From CBDHGY01 sp965263325 (lineage in GTDB: Bacteria > Pseudomonadota > Alphaproteobacteria > Caulobacterales > Hyphomonadaceae), in contig CBDHGY010000002.1 of NCBI GenBank assembly GCA_965263325.1, positions 2,108,001 through 2,172,000 on the forward strand: DNA of 64,000 bases, written 5' to 3'. The notes below the pieces were generated by a model. The model made no database searches. It saw only the letters and a list, made by a program, of their open reading frames with translations, and had not been told where the DNA came from. Below, one piece after another: positions 25,487-34,192 of this stretch (position 1 is its first letter; each line of letters begins with the position of its first letter). A program made the position numbers and the translations under genes.

Positions 25487-27667
25487 CTATTGAGATCCAC
25501 CAGACTGTTCAAGCTCAAAGTAAGCCTGATTTAGAACGTAGGCACGGATAGCCTCAGAATCATCTGCGCTGATGACATCACTAAACGCCACCATGCCGTT
25601 AGATGAGAGCGTGCCGTCCATAACAACGCTGTTCCAGGCATCGGCGTTTCCCGTAATTGCTGACCAGCGCAAATCCGGAAGCACGCCAGAGCTAATTGCA
25701 AATGGTCCATGGCACACCATGCAATTGCGAGAGTAATGCACGAGGCCAGCTTGAAGCACATTCTCATCGCCAAAGGCCTCGCCTTTAGGTGTTTTCTCAA
25801 TCACAGGCACGTCAACATCCGCAATCGTCTCAGTTCCGCCGAGTTTGAAAGTGACGACTTTACCAACCCCACCCGGAACAGGTTCTTCGATTACATAACC
25901 GGCGCTCAACAAATAGGCTGACCCCCAACCCGTCGTAATCGTCACATATTGTTCGCCATCAATTTCATATGTGCCGGGGCCAGACGCCGCGCCCGATTTT
26001 ACATTTTGACTCCATAGCGCGTCGCCAGTTGCAGCATCATAAGCGGCAAAAGTACCATCAAGTCTGCCCTGAAATACCAAGCCGCCAGCCGTTGAGAGAA
26101 CACCGCCATTCCACGCATTATTGTGTTCGACACTCCAGCGCGCTTCCTGCTTTATTGGATCCCAGGCGATCAAACGCCCTTTCAGCGTGGACCTTAGAAA
26201 TTGCAGCACTTCTTCAGGTGCATTGAGTGGCAACCCCGCTGTGAAATCCACGCCCGTATTCCATTTCGTGGCTTTTTCTGAATGGCGCGGATCGTCCGTA
26301 TAAGCCTGCGGAATTTCCTGCGCCGGAATGTAAGCAAGGTTTAGATCGGGATTAAACGCCATTGGGTGCCAGTTGTGGGCACCGAGCGGGCCAGGCGTCT
26401 GCAAGTGCGGCGCATCTGCATAGCGAGCATTCGGTGTCTCTATCGGACGGCCATTTTCATCCAGTCCCGTCGCCCAGTTCACGGGAGCAAAATTTTGCCC
26501 AGAAATGAAATCACCGGTTGCTGCATCAATCACATAGAAGAAGCCATTTTTGGGCGCTTGCATCGCAACCCGGCGGCTTGTGCCATTCTCACCAATCGGC
26601 AAATCGGCGAGGATAATTGTTTGGGTCGCTGTATAATCCCACGTATCGCCTGGCGTCGTCTGAAAGTGCCACTTGTAAGCGCCTGTATCTGGATCGACAG
26701 CTACAATTGATGAAAGAAACAGATTGTCACCACCTGATGGATCGCGAAGTCGCCGGTTCCATGGAGATCCATTGCCAACGCCGAAAATGATCTGATCGTT
26801 CACTTCATCATAGACGATAGAATCCCAAACCGTGCCGCCACCGCCATCTGTGGTCCATTCACCCTCATCTCCCCAGGTGACATTACCAATCTCCTCAAAA
26901 GCCGCGTCAGACGCTTCGCCATCTGGTTGCTTTTCAGGGTTGGGCACTGTGTAAAAGCGCCAGACTTTGTCACCTGTATTCGCGTCATAAGCTGAGATGT
27001 AGCCACGCACACCCAGCTCGGCACCACCATTTCCAATAAGCACCTTGCCGTCTACAACTCGTGGCGCGCCAGTTATGGTATAAGGTTTTGACTGGTCAAC
27101 GGTCACAACTGACCACAACACATCGCCGTTCTTTGCATCTAACGCCTGCAAGCGGCCATCGATGACACCTACAAATACTTTGCCGTCATAGACGGCAACG
27201 CCGCGGTTAACGACGTCGCAACAGGCTTTTACACCGACCGCGCGGTCTACATCGGGCTCGTGCACCCAGAGCTCCTCACCCGTTTTTGCATCGAGCGCAT
27301 AAACAACTGACCAAGCCGAGGTGACATACATCACGCCATCGACCACGATCGGCGTCGCTTCAACACCCCGATTGGTCGCGAGATCATAAGTCCAGGCAAC
27401 GCCAAGATCGCCCACATTTTCTGCATTTATCGACGATAGCGAAGAATGTCGCTGCTCGTCATACGTGCCGCCATACGTCAACCACTCAGCGCCTGCACTT
27501 GCTGTTTTGATCCGCGCCGTATCAACCGCCGCAAATGCTTCAGCACTCGGTGCTTCAGATGAAACCTCCGATTCATCAACTGGCGTGTCGGGCTTATCTC
27601 CGCCGCTGCATGCGCTTAAAGCAAATGCTACGGTCGTTGCTGAAATGAGTCTCGTAATGCGACGCAT
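25487..27667 (-). CDS. PQQ-dependent alcohol dehydrogenase with cytochrome c domain, lipoprotein
   Basis: Quinohaemoprotein of 726 residues from the ATG at 27667, which follows GGGAGGAAAAG. The signal peptide ends at LSAC (Cys20), so it is probably lipid-anchored, whereas most relatives are soluble periplasmic enzymes. The eight-bladed propeller has repeated tryptophan-docking motifs such as DAKTGEELW, DAKNGDVLW and DAATGDALW. It also has the vicinal disulfide cysteines in VGVKACCDVVNRGVA (near residue 150). The end is a class-I cytochrome c domain with CMVCHG near residue 650. It oxidises alcohols or similar substrates and passes electrons through haem. PQQ synthesis genes are absent from the window. 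Confidence 0.9.
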   Translation of the reverse strand: MRRITRLISATTVAFALSACSGGDKPDTPVDESEVSSEAPSAEAFAAVDTARIKTASAGAEWLTYGGTYDEQRHSSLSSINAENVGDLGVAWTYDLATNRGVEATPIVVDGVMYVTSAWSVVYALDAKTGEELWVHEPDVDRAVGVKACCDVVNRGVAVYDGKVFVGVIDGRLQALDAKNGDVLWSVVTVDQSKPYTITGAPRVVDGKVLIGNGGAELGVRGYISAYDANTGDKVWRFYTVPNPEKQPDGEASDAAFEEIGNVTWGDEGEWTTDGGGGTVWDSIVYDEVNDQIIFGVGNGSPWNRRLRDPSGGDNLFLSSIVAVDPDTGAYKWHFQTTPGDTWDYTATQTIILADLPIGENGTSRRVAMQAPKNGFFYVIDAATGDFISGQNFAPVNWATGLDENGRPIETPNARYADAPHLQTPGPLGAHNWHPMAFNPDLNLAYIPAQEIPQAYTDDPRHSEKATKWNTGVDFTAGLPLNAPEEVLQFLRSTLKGRLIAWDPIKQEARWSVEHNNAWNGGVLSTAGGLVFQGRLDGTFAAYDAATGDALWSQNVKSGAASGPGTYEIDGEQYVTITTGWGSAYLLSAGYVIEEPVPGGVGKVVTFKLGGTETIADVDVPVIEKTPKGEAFGDENVLQAGLVHYSRNCMVCHGPFAISSGVLPDLRWSAITGNADAWNSVVMDGTLSSNGMVAFSDVISADDSEAIRAYVLNQAYFELEQSGGSQ

Positions 27668-27777
27668 CTTTTCCTCCCAAGAATTGTCTACTCTGTTCCT
27701 TTTTGAGTTTCCGGAATGCTCTCGCAAAATTCAACAATTGTCGAGCTTTTCGCAGGGTTAGTTGTTTTAGCGACGAG

Positions 27778-28644
27778 CTATGCAATCGCCGACATCAAAT
27801 CTGCTTGCGCCGTATCAATTGCCATGGCGACAGCCTCGCTCCATTCAGAAATACTAGTCGCTTTCTGAGCTGCTTCTGGAAAAGTGACGGAGCGCGAAGC
27901 GTTCACCACGCCGCCCTCGCCATTCACAAAGCCCGCAACAGCATCCCTGGCACCTGCTCCTTGCGCGCCGTAACCAGGCACAAGGAATAGTGACTTAGGT
28001 GCCAATTCGCGGAGCGCGCGAGCTTCTTCCGGACCAGTCGCCCCACAGACGAGCATCAATCCCGACCACCCAGAGGCCCCGGTCAATCGCTCAATCAGCG
28101 GTGCGAGCGCTTGAACAACTCGTGCATACAACGGGGCTCCCTCAAGATCTTTTGATTGAAAATCAGCGCTGCCGGGATTTGAGGTACGTGCCAGAACAAT
28201 CACGCCTTTTGCGTGTGCTTCAGCTGTCCGTACAAAAGGCTCTAATGTGTCGAGCCCCATATAAGGGTTTACCGTCACCGCATCAGATGGAAATGGCGCA
28301 TCATCTGACAGATAAGCTTTTGCATATCCTTCGGCTGTCGACCCGATATCGCCGCGCTTCGCATCTGTAAGGCAGACAAGTCCCGCGCTGCGTATGGTTT
28401 CTAGCGTATTCTTGAGCGCAGAAAACCCGCCCGGACCAAGCCGCTCAAACAAACCGACTTGCGGTTTTACCACACCCGCCCTGCCCTTCGCGCATTCGAC
28501 AATCGCTTCAGCCCAATTGGCGACCCCTTCGGGGGTGTCGCCGCCGAACAGCTCTGGTATGCGTCCTGCGTGCGGATCGATACCGACACACAAAGGCCCG
28601 CTTCGGCGAACCGCGTCTACCAATCGATCTGCAAAAACACTCAC
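27778..28644 (-). CDS. pyrF: Orotidine 5'-phosphate decarboxylase (type 2)
   Basis: Last step of UMP synthesis, decarboxylating OMP. The 288-residue length and the motifs LCVGIDPHAG, VVKPQVGLFERLG and LTDAKRGDIGSTAEGYAKA mark the type 2 (PyrF-2) family rather than the shorter type 1. The last two carry the Lys-Asp-Lys-Asp type catalytic residues. It begins with GTG, its first four bases overlapping the stop of the serine protease gene, so it is translated with the protease. Why a protease precedes pyrF is not evident. The C-terminal tail has Ala-rich helices typical of the family. Confidence 0.92.
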   Translation of the reverse strand: MSVFADRLVDAVRRSGPLCVGIDPHAGRIPELFGGDTPEGVANWAEAIVECAKGRAGVVKPQVGLFERLGPGGFSALKNTLETIRSAGLVCLTDAKRGDIGSTAEGYAKAYLSDDAPFPSDAVTVNPYMGLDTLEPFVRTAEAHAKGVIVLARTSNPGSADFQSKDLEGAPLYARVVQALAPLIERLTGASGWSGLMLVCGATGPEEARALRELAPKSLFLVPGYGAQGAGARDAVAGFVNGEGGVVNASRSVTFPEAAQKATSISEWSEAVAMAIDTAQADLMSAIA

Positions 28645-29486
28645 CCGGGCGCGCCGCCATCGATCGAACAGGCGACTTTCACAACCTGCAATTCGCGGCG
28701 GACGAGATCAGCAGATTTATCGTAAGTGCTCGCATCAAAAATCCGGCGGTCTACACCGGCATCCGTGGTTGGTGCGATGCCGCGTTTCTCTAGGAACTCA
28801 GCGATAGCGCTTGGCGCAGCCGTATAAATCCTGCCGCGTCTCGGGCTTTCAGCCACGATTACGCCGCGGGCCAATCCATTCTCATCAAAAACGGGACCGC
28901 CGCTAAGACCGCCAAGCGAACCCACAAGACCGCGTGTGCGACCCATTTCGACCCACGCGAGCACAGGTTCCTCACCTCGCCTATAACCGCGGGAAATAAG
29001 CCTCGATCGAGACAATAATCTGGAAGATACTTCTCCTGGTCTGCCTTGAGGGTAGCCAACGTGATAGCCCGCCTGACCGACTCTAAGATCCGACTCCAAG
29101 TCTACCGGCGTTGCAAGCGGCGAGCGTCCCGTCGTAATCAGTGCGAGGTCTCTTTTTGAATCGGTTTCAACGCTAAGCGCTGGCACATATGTATTCGGAC
29201 CGATGAGAATGCCGACTTCATCGCAGCCATCAACCACATGCCGCGCCGTCAGCCACCGTCCATCATTATCCACAGCAAACGCTGTCCCGATACCGGCGCG
29301 CGGCTCATCAACTTGGATCAATATGCGGTTGTCGAGCGCAGAAGGCTCAGGCAATAGCGGCCCATCTTGTTTAAAAACCTCGGGCGGCGGCGGCGGGGCA
29401 TACTCATCTGGACTACCAGCAGACAGCAATGCCCAAAGCACGACGCCGAGCGCCAGCACATAGACAAGCCAATCTAGCCCTTTCAC
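28641..29486 (-). CDS. Membrane-anchored trypsin-like serine protease
   Basis: A 281-residue protein with an N-terminal membrane helix or uncleaved signal (LDWLVYVLALGVVLWALL), a Pro-rich linker, and a trypsin-like domain. The catalytic triad is readable as TARHVV (His, near residue 80), RDLALI (Asp, near 116) and GLSGGPV (Ser, near 194), the pattern of HtrA/S1C-type proteases. No PDZ domain is present; the end is a short helical segment with two cysteines apart. The start is a GTG (29486) behind AAGGAG. It is upstream of pyrF with a 4-base overlap and downstream of the DUF350 gene by 19 bases. Confidence 0.82.
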   Translation of the reverse strand: MKGLDWLVYVLALGVVLWALLSAGSPDEYAPPPPPEVFKQDGPLLPEPSALDNRILIQVDEPRAGIGTAFAVDNDGRWLTARHVVDGCDEVGILIGPNTYVPALSVETDSKRDLALITTGRSPLATPVDLESDLRVGQAGYHVGYPQGRPGEVSSRLLSRSRLISRGYRRGEEPVLAWVEMGRTRGLVGSLGGLSGGPVFDENGLARGVIVAESPRRGRIYTAAPSAIAEFLEKRGIAPTTDAGVDRRIFDASTYDKSADLVRRELQVVKVACSIDGGAPG

Positions 29487-29505
29487 TTAGCCTTTACTCC
29501 TTCAC

Positions 29506-29940
29506 TTAAGCGAGCATGCGCGCATTTGGATCCCAGAGACCCGCCGCCAACAACATCGCCGATGCTAATTTCGCACCGATCAAAACGATAGCAGGGCCTG
29601 CCTGATCTTCTTCAATCCTACTCGGTAAATCTGACAAGAGTAAGTCTGTTACACGATAGGCAATCAGCTGAAGCAACAGCGCAACGACTCCCCAAATCAC
29701 CAGATCTATTAGAGATGTTGACGTAGCAAGACAGGATGCAAGCGGGATCGCCAAACCAGTGATTGCGCCAGCAAGTGCTAATCCAGCTGCGCCGTTTTGA
29801 TTCTTCACCAATGCGAGCTCTTTCCAAGGGGTCAGCTTGATGTAGATATATGTCGCAACGACAAGCATCGCGCCAGCTGTTCCGGTATAAAATAGAAAAT
29901 CTGGAAACCCGTGTTGAAACGCTTTTATTTCATTCCACAT
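29506..29940 (-). CDS. DUF350 membrane protein
   Basis: A 144-residue integral membrane protein with four hydrophobic helices arranged as two repeats, the DUF350 (YjfL-like) pattern: FLFYTGTAGAMLVVATYIYIK, LALAGAITGLAIPLASCLA, IDLVIWGVVALLLQLIAYR and IVLIGAKLASAMLLAAG. Each is followed by polar turns. The ATG at 29940 (MWNEIKAFQ), eight bases after GAGGAGAG, is preferred to 29970. It is upstream of the serine protease and pyrF in one direction. No function is established for the family. Confidence 0.82.
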   Translation of the reverse strand: MWNEIKAFQHGFPDFLFYTGTAGAMLVVATYIYIKLTPWKELALVKNQNGAAGLALAGAITGLAIPLASCLATSTSLIDLVIWGVVALLLQLIAYRVTDLLLSDLPSRIEEDQAGPAIVLIGAKLASAMLLAAGLWDPNARMLA

Positions 29941-30003
29941 CTGGATGCCTCTCTCCTCATTATCGTCCACGCATAAAGGACCACGTCGTTAGTCTCAAGG
30001 ACG

Positions 30004-30501
30004 ATGGTTCGGCAATTGGATGAAATTTCTAAGAAATTGAGCAATTTTATTCGGTCGGCCATTAAGCCTGTTCCTGTAATAAACCTTGCAGAGGAAGGCA
30101 ATGAGTCCATGTTTTGCGTGATTCCGAACCCGCACAAAAATGGGAAGATGACCCGCACCATGCTGTTTGAAGCTGGACCGGGGCAAACATTTGCCGTTGA
30201 TGCGGAACATCTCCACTCATCGCCGCGACTTCTGGACGGCGTTCGGACGCGGGCCAGCTGGATCATTCGCGGATTTGATCTCGTCGCTTATTTGATTTTA
30301 GCCGCAAGCCTGGTCATGTCAGTTTTGGTCGCCTGGTGGCTCTGGATACCTGGCAGCGTTATTTGCGCTGCGATTTTATATATTGTTCAACGCTCTGCCG
30401 GAAGCTTTGCTAAAGAAGCTGCAATGAAGTCAAATGCCGCGTTCTTGTATCTTCATTCGGTTGGGGCACTCTGGGTGGTACATTCTGCGAGCGCCGCCTA
30501 G
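30004..30501 (+). CDS. Hypothetical membrane protein
   Basis: A 165-residue protein not recognised as a known family. The first 90 residues are soluble with a possible beta-rich section (MFCVIPNPHKNGKMTRTMLF). Two hydrophobic helices follow (about residues 95-115, LVAYLILAASLVMSVLVAWW, and 116-130, GSVICAAILYIVQ). The tail is polar to mildly hydrophobic. It is divergent from the DUF350 gene with 63 bases between and convergent with the next gene, overlapping its stop by four bases. A membrane location is the only inference made. Confidence 0.5.
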   Translation: MVRQLDEISKKLSNFIRSAIKPVPVINLAEEGNESMFCVIPNPHKNGKMTRTMLFEAGPGQTFAVDAEHLHSSPRLLDGVRTRASWIIRGFDLVAYLILAASLVMSVLVAWWLWIPGSVICAAILYIVQRSAGSFAKEAAMKSNAAFLYLHSVGALWVVHSASAA

Positions 30502-30917
30502 CGCGGCAAACGCGCCGAAATCACCCATCCTGAAACCTGTGCGGCAACAGCCGCCCAAAGCAACAGATAAATCAACGAGTCCCGCCAGAAAAATGATATA
30601 ATCGCCACCGCGAGGCAAGCGTAATCAAGCCAGTCATTCGCAATCAGAAAGGCAAGGGGGCGGCGCTCCCTGTGTACGTCTTCGAGCGTTACATGATGCC
30701 AAAGCCGAGTTTGAAGCGCCGGCGGACCGAACGTATCCTGAAGCTCGGCTGGATCATCAATACCAGTGAGCTCGCATAAGTCTTGAGCCGACGCGCGTTG
30801 GTCTTCGACGGCAAGACGGCGCGCGGACCGCAGCATCAGGGAAACAAACACTGAGAGAATGATACCTATCGCAGAGACAGTTGTCGCCAGATCATCATAG
30901 AGCGCTGACCCGATCAT
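30498..30917 (-). CDS. Hypothetical membrane protein
   Basis: A 139-residue protein of unknown family. It has one N-terminal hydrophobic helix (TTVSAIGIILSVFVSLMLR), a central soluble stretch with CELTGIDDPAELQDTFGPPA, and two C-terminal helices (YACLAVAIISFFW, LLLWAAVAAQVSGWVI). The ATG at 30917 overlaps the stop of the upstream mesaconyl-CoA hydratase gene (ATGA), which favours it over 30941 and suggests translational coupling. No motif suggests a biochemical role. Confidence 0.55.
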   Translation of the reverse strand: MIGSALYDDLATTVSAIGIILSVFVSLMLRSARRLAVEDQRASAQDLCELTGIDDPAELQDTFGPPALQTRLWHHVTLEDVHRERRPLAFLIANDWLDYACLAVAIISFFWRDSLIYLLLWAAVAAQVSGWVISARLPR

Positions 30918-31960
30918 AGCTTGCGCGGGATTGCGGCCCAATAATCAAAGTCGAGCAAAACACCGGGCGCATATTTCCCGTCTTCGCCGCGCAGGACGAA
31001 CTCTCCAGGGTCCTGATCTTTCACTGCCACCAGCCGCAAACGAAGGGCACCGGCGGTGCGCGACAATTCTGCTTTGTCGAGCACCTCACTCCAAACATAA
31101 ACAGTATCGCCTGCAAAAAGCGGCGATGTGTGAGAGCCGGAATTTATCGCCAGGAGCTCAGCGGCATTTCCCAGACCATTAAAGCTCAATGCGCGCGCGA
31201 GGGAAATCACAACGCCGCCATAAATGAGACGCTTCCCAAAACGGCTTTCTTTCTGGCCGAACCCGTCGAAATGAACCTTGGCTGTGTTTTGATAAAGCCG
31301 GGTAGCAATTTGATGTTCAGCCTCTTCAACGGTCATCCCATCAACGTGATTGATTTTTTCGCCAACCTCATAATCTTCATAGCGATGCGTTGAGCCCGCG
31401 AGTGTGTCATCCCAGCCAGTATAGTTTTTCTGTGGCAGGTCTTGTGCAGCAACGAACGCTTGCAATTCTGGAACAACCGTTTCTGGAGCTGGGACATCGA
31501 CGTTGCACTTATTTACCATCACCCAGCGAACAAAGGAGAGGACTTCTTCACCGCGTTGATTTAAGCCGCGCGTTCGCACGTAAACAACACCAGTTTTGCC
31601 GGACGAGTTCTGCTTTACGCCAATAACCTCTGATACCGCACGCAATGTGTCTCCGGGCAAAACGCCCGCTTTGAACAGACCTTCAGCATATCCGAGATTT
31701 GCAACTGCATTCAGAGAAATGTCCGGAACCGATTTTCCAAAGACAAGGTGAAACGCCAGAAGCGGGTCAAGCGCAAGCTGCTCATGTCCGGCCGCCTTCG
31801 CAAATTCAGAAGATGAATAGAGCGCATGTCGTGAACCTGTGAGCGCGCGATAGAGCGAGATATCTCCTTCGCTAACTGTGAGCGGTGTCGCATGATTGAT
31901 TTCCATGCCGACATGAAAGTCTTCGAAGAAATTTCCAGGATTGGATTTTAAATCTGCCAT
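30914..31960 (-). CDS. mch: Mesaconyl-CoA hydratase (MaoC family)
   Basis: A 348-residue two-hotdog MaoC-type hydratase. The sequence strongly resembles Rhodobacter mesaconyl-CoA hydratase: SNPGNFFEDFHVGMEINHAT, VSEGDISLYRALTGSRHALY, FGKSVPDISLNAVANLGYA, and GVVYVRTRGLNQRGEEVLSF. It interconverts mesaconyl-CoA and beta-methylmalyl-CoA in the ethylmalonyl-CoA pathway, used to assimilate acetate-level carbon without isocitrate lyase. Other pathway enzymes (ethylmalonyl-CoA mutase, crotonyl-CoA carboxylase) are not in the window, but malyl-CoA thioesterase is at 34.2 kb. An ArsC-like gene precedes it by three bases. Confidence 0.82.
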   Translation of the reverse strand: MADLKSNPGNFFEDFHVGMEINHATPLTVSEGDISLYRALTGSRHALYSSSEFAKAAGHEQLALDPLLAFHLVFGKSVPDISLNAVANLGYAEGLFKAGVLPGDTLRAVSEVIGVKQNSSGKTGVVYVRTRGLNQRGEEVLSFVRWVMVNKCNVDVPAPETVVPELQAFVAAQDLPQKNYTGWDDTLAGSTHRYEDYEVGEKINHVDGMTVEEAEHQIATRLYQNTAKVHFDGFGQKESRFGKRLIYGGVVISLARALSFNGLGNAAELLAINSGSHTSPLFAGDTVYVWSEVLDKAELSRTAGALRLRLVAVKDQDPGEFVLRGEDGKYAPGVLLDFDYWAAIPRKL

Positions 31961-31963
31961 CGA

Positions 31964-32311
31964 TCAAATGATCTCGAGCAACTTGTCATTTGGACGACCA
32001 AGCACCGCTTTTTTTCCATTAATGCCGATTGGTCGCTGGATAATATATGGGTCTTCTGCCATTGCGACATACAAAGCATCACCATCAATATCGTCTGGCA
32101 AACCTCGTTCTTTGGCGTTTTTTTCCCTCAAGAACTCCCGGGGCGATTTGGCGCCCATCTTTTTTGCGATGTCCTTAAGTTCATCAGCACTGAGCTGTTC
32201 GCCCTTGTTCATATATTTGCGAACTTCCGGTTCGATCCCGTTTTCCTGAAGCAGCGCAAGACCTTTACGGGATGTGCCGCAGCCGGTGTGATGAATATAA
32301 ATATATGCCAT
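31964..32311 (-). CDS. ArsC/Spx-like thioredoxin-fold protein
   Basis: A 115-residue protein of the arsenate reductase (ArsC)/Spx family. The ATG at 32311, eight bases after GGAGG, is used. The catalytic cysteine lies in HHTGCGTSRKGLA (Cys11), with the GTSR pattern of glutaredoxin-linked ArsC. The later QRPIGINGKKAVLGRP carries the conserved Arg-Pro. Family members reduce arsenate or act as redox regulators. No arsenite pump or ArsR gene is nearby, so an arsenic role is not assured. It is immediately upstream of mch (3-base gap), so the two are probably cotranscribed. Confidence 0.8.
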   Translation of the reverse strand: MAYIYIHHTGCGTSRKGLALLQENGIEPEVRKYMNKGEQLSADELKDIAKKMGAKSPREFLREKNAKERGLPDDIDGDALYVAMAEDPYIIQRPIGINGKKAVLGRPNDKLLEII

Positions 32312-32374
32312 GAGCGCCGCCTCCAATTTCTGCCGCTCTTACTTATGGGTTCATGAGCGCGGATCAAGCTTGGT

Positions 32375-34105
32375 TTATGGCTGACCTACCGGAAATGCGC
32401 AGGTATCGGGCTTAACGGCATCTGGATCTTCAGACCACCAGCGCATGGCGTAATATACCCTACATCGCTCAAGACTTGTGATGCTTTGGTCGGATTCGAG
32501 GTCACTCACGATTCGGCGCGCTGTTTCTTGATCAGCAATCATCCGAACGCCGCCACCGGCAGCGCTATCGAGTAATAAGATATTGTCGTCTTTGTCTGAC
32601 CAGCGTTTCCAACCCTCGCCTGGATCTCCCGAACGTGCGAAATTTGCCCATTTGTGCATCATTCTTTTTGACAGATCTACACGCTCAGCTCTGTTTCTCT
32701 TAGTGAACAGATAGTCTCCTGCACCGTTCAGAAAATCAAAGTCACCCATCACAAAGGGAATCTCCAATGAATGAGCGGCACCAAACAATAATCCAAAATC
32801 TGCCCCCCAGTACTTGCGACCCTCATCCCAGTCAAAACGGTAAGTCCAAACATCTTTGTGTCCCCCTGCCACCATCATCGAAGCCGGCTCATCGACGGCT
32901 ACAGCTCGCCAAAGGCGGCTAGGATAAGAAGACACCGTATTATAGAAGGCGCGGTCTCGCGCGACAGGAATAATTCCGAACCGCCACTTTACCAATTCAT
33001 CATCAAAGATGTTCCACAATTTGGTTTCATCCTTGTTCGTGCCAGTGATGATTGGGACAGCGTTGAACGTATCTGCGGAGCTAAACGCGTCTCGCAAAGA
33101 CGTATCGGGCAGCATCACCCCGTCTTGAATGATGCGGGGCAAATCCAAATCAGTTTCGCCGTCAGGTAATTTATAAGCGGCGAACAAATCACGGGCGTCG
33201 ACTTTGCGAAGGCTGTCGGCGGTCGTTTCTTCCGGCTCCTCACCTGTCAATTTTTTCGCAATCGAAATGGAGGCAAGTCGGTGCGTCGCCTGCGCATATT
33301 CTAGGGGAACTGAGTCAAAACTGCCGGATTGAATGATCGCCTTGTGGAACAGTCCGTTGGCGAGTGGACTGGCAAGCAGCGCTACAACATTATGACCACC
33401 CGCGCTTTCACCAAACACAGTAACGTTCTGCGGATCACCGCCAAAAGCATGGGCGTTTTGCGAAATCCATTTCAGCGCGGCGACGTGATCAAGATTTCCA
33501 AAATTTGCGCTGCGGTCATCTGGCGTCTCGGCAGCCGCTTGCAGTGCTGGATGCGCAAACCATCCAAGCGGTCCGAGGCGGTACTGAACCACGACAACGA
33601 TCACATTCTCATTGGCAACAAGTTGTGCCGGATTGTATTGCTCAGCACGCCCCCAATTGTTTGAGCCGCCGTGAATCCACATCATCACCGGACGGGGTGC
33701 ATCATCCTTTTTTGCGGGGGCATATACATTGAGGTAGAGACAGTCTTCTTGCCCCATCACCTCACCAACAGGCACGCTCTCTGCGCTAGATCCGTCATCT
33801 AAATTGCCGCGGATTTGAGGGCACCATGGCGCGTGATCGAGCGCAGGACGGACGCCTTCCCAGCTCTCGGTTGGACGCGGGGCGCGCCACCGGAGGTCTC
33901 CTACAGGTGGAGCGGCGAATGGAATGCCCCGCCAAACGTGTACGCCTGTTTCCGGATCCACGAAGCCCGCGATGTCCCCGGTGGTCAGGCTCCGCGTTGT
34001 TGATGGGTCAAGCTCCAATGCCACTGGCTTTGGTGTACTTGCACACGCGGCCAAAACCGCAAAGCTGACAAGAACTAGGATTATTCGGAATGTATTGTGC
34101 AGCAC
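32375..34105 (-). CDS. Type-B carboxylesterase, lipoprotein
   Basis: An alpha/beta-hydrolase of 576 residues of the carboxylesterase/para-nitrobenzyl esterase family. The signal ends at LAAC (Cys21), indicating lipidation. Family markers are GIPFAAPPVGDLRWRAP, EDCLYLNVYAP, the nucleophile elbow TVFGESAGGHN (Ser near 235), GTNKDE with the acid, and GAAHSLEIPF with the catalytic histidine (near 440). Insertions relative to animal enzymes are limited. It hydrolyses short esters by family; its natural substrate is unknown. It is a single gene between the ArsC-like and mcl2 genes. Confidence 0.88.
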   Translation of the reverse strand: MLHNTFRIILVLVSFAVLAACASTPKPVALELDPSTTRSLTTGDIAGFVDPETGVHVWRGIPFAAPPVGDLRWRAPRPTESWEGVRPALDHAPWCPQIRGNLDDGSSAESVPVGEVMGQEDCLYLNVYAPAKKDDAPRPVMMWIHGGSNNWGRAEQYNPAQLVANENVIVVVVQYRLGPLGWFAHPALQAAAETPDDRSANFGNLDHVAALKWISQNAHAFGGDPQNVTVFGESAGGHNVVALLASPLANGLFHKAIIQSGSFDSVPLEYAQATHRLASISIAKKLTGEEPEETTADSLRKVDARDLFAAYKLPDGETDLDLPRIIQDGVMLPDTSLRDAFSSADTFNAVPIITGTNKDETKLWNIFDDELVKWRFGIIPVARDRAFYNTVSSYPSRLWRAVAVDEPASMMVAGGHKDVWTYRFDWDEGRKYWGADFGLLFGAAHSLEIPFVMGDFDFLNGAGDYLFTKRNRAERVDLSKRMMHKWANFARSGDPGEGWKRWSDKDDNILLLDSAAGGGVRMIADQETARRIVSDLESDQSITSLERCRVYYAMRWWSEDPDAVKPDTCAFPVGQP

Positions 34106-34192
34106 GAGACAAGCCCTCCCCTTTGACGACTGAGATATATTACTCGCTGTCGGCGCGACAAGGCAGATCGCTCTACCGCCACAAAGAGTTGA

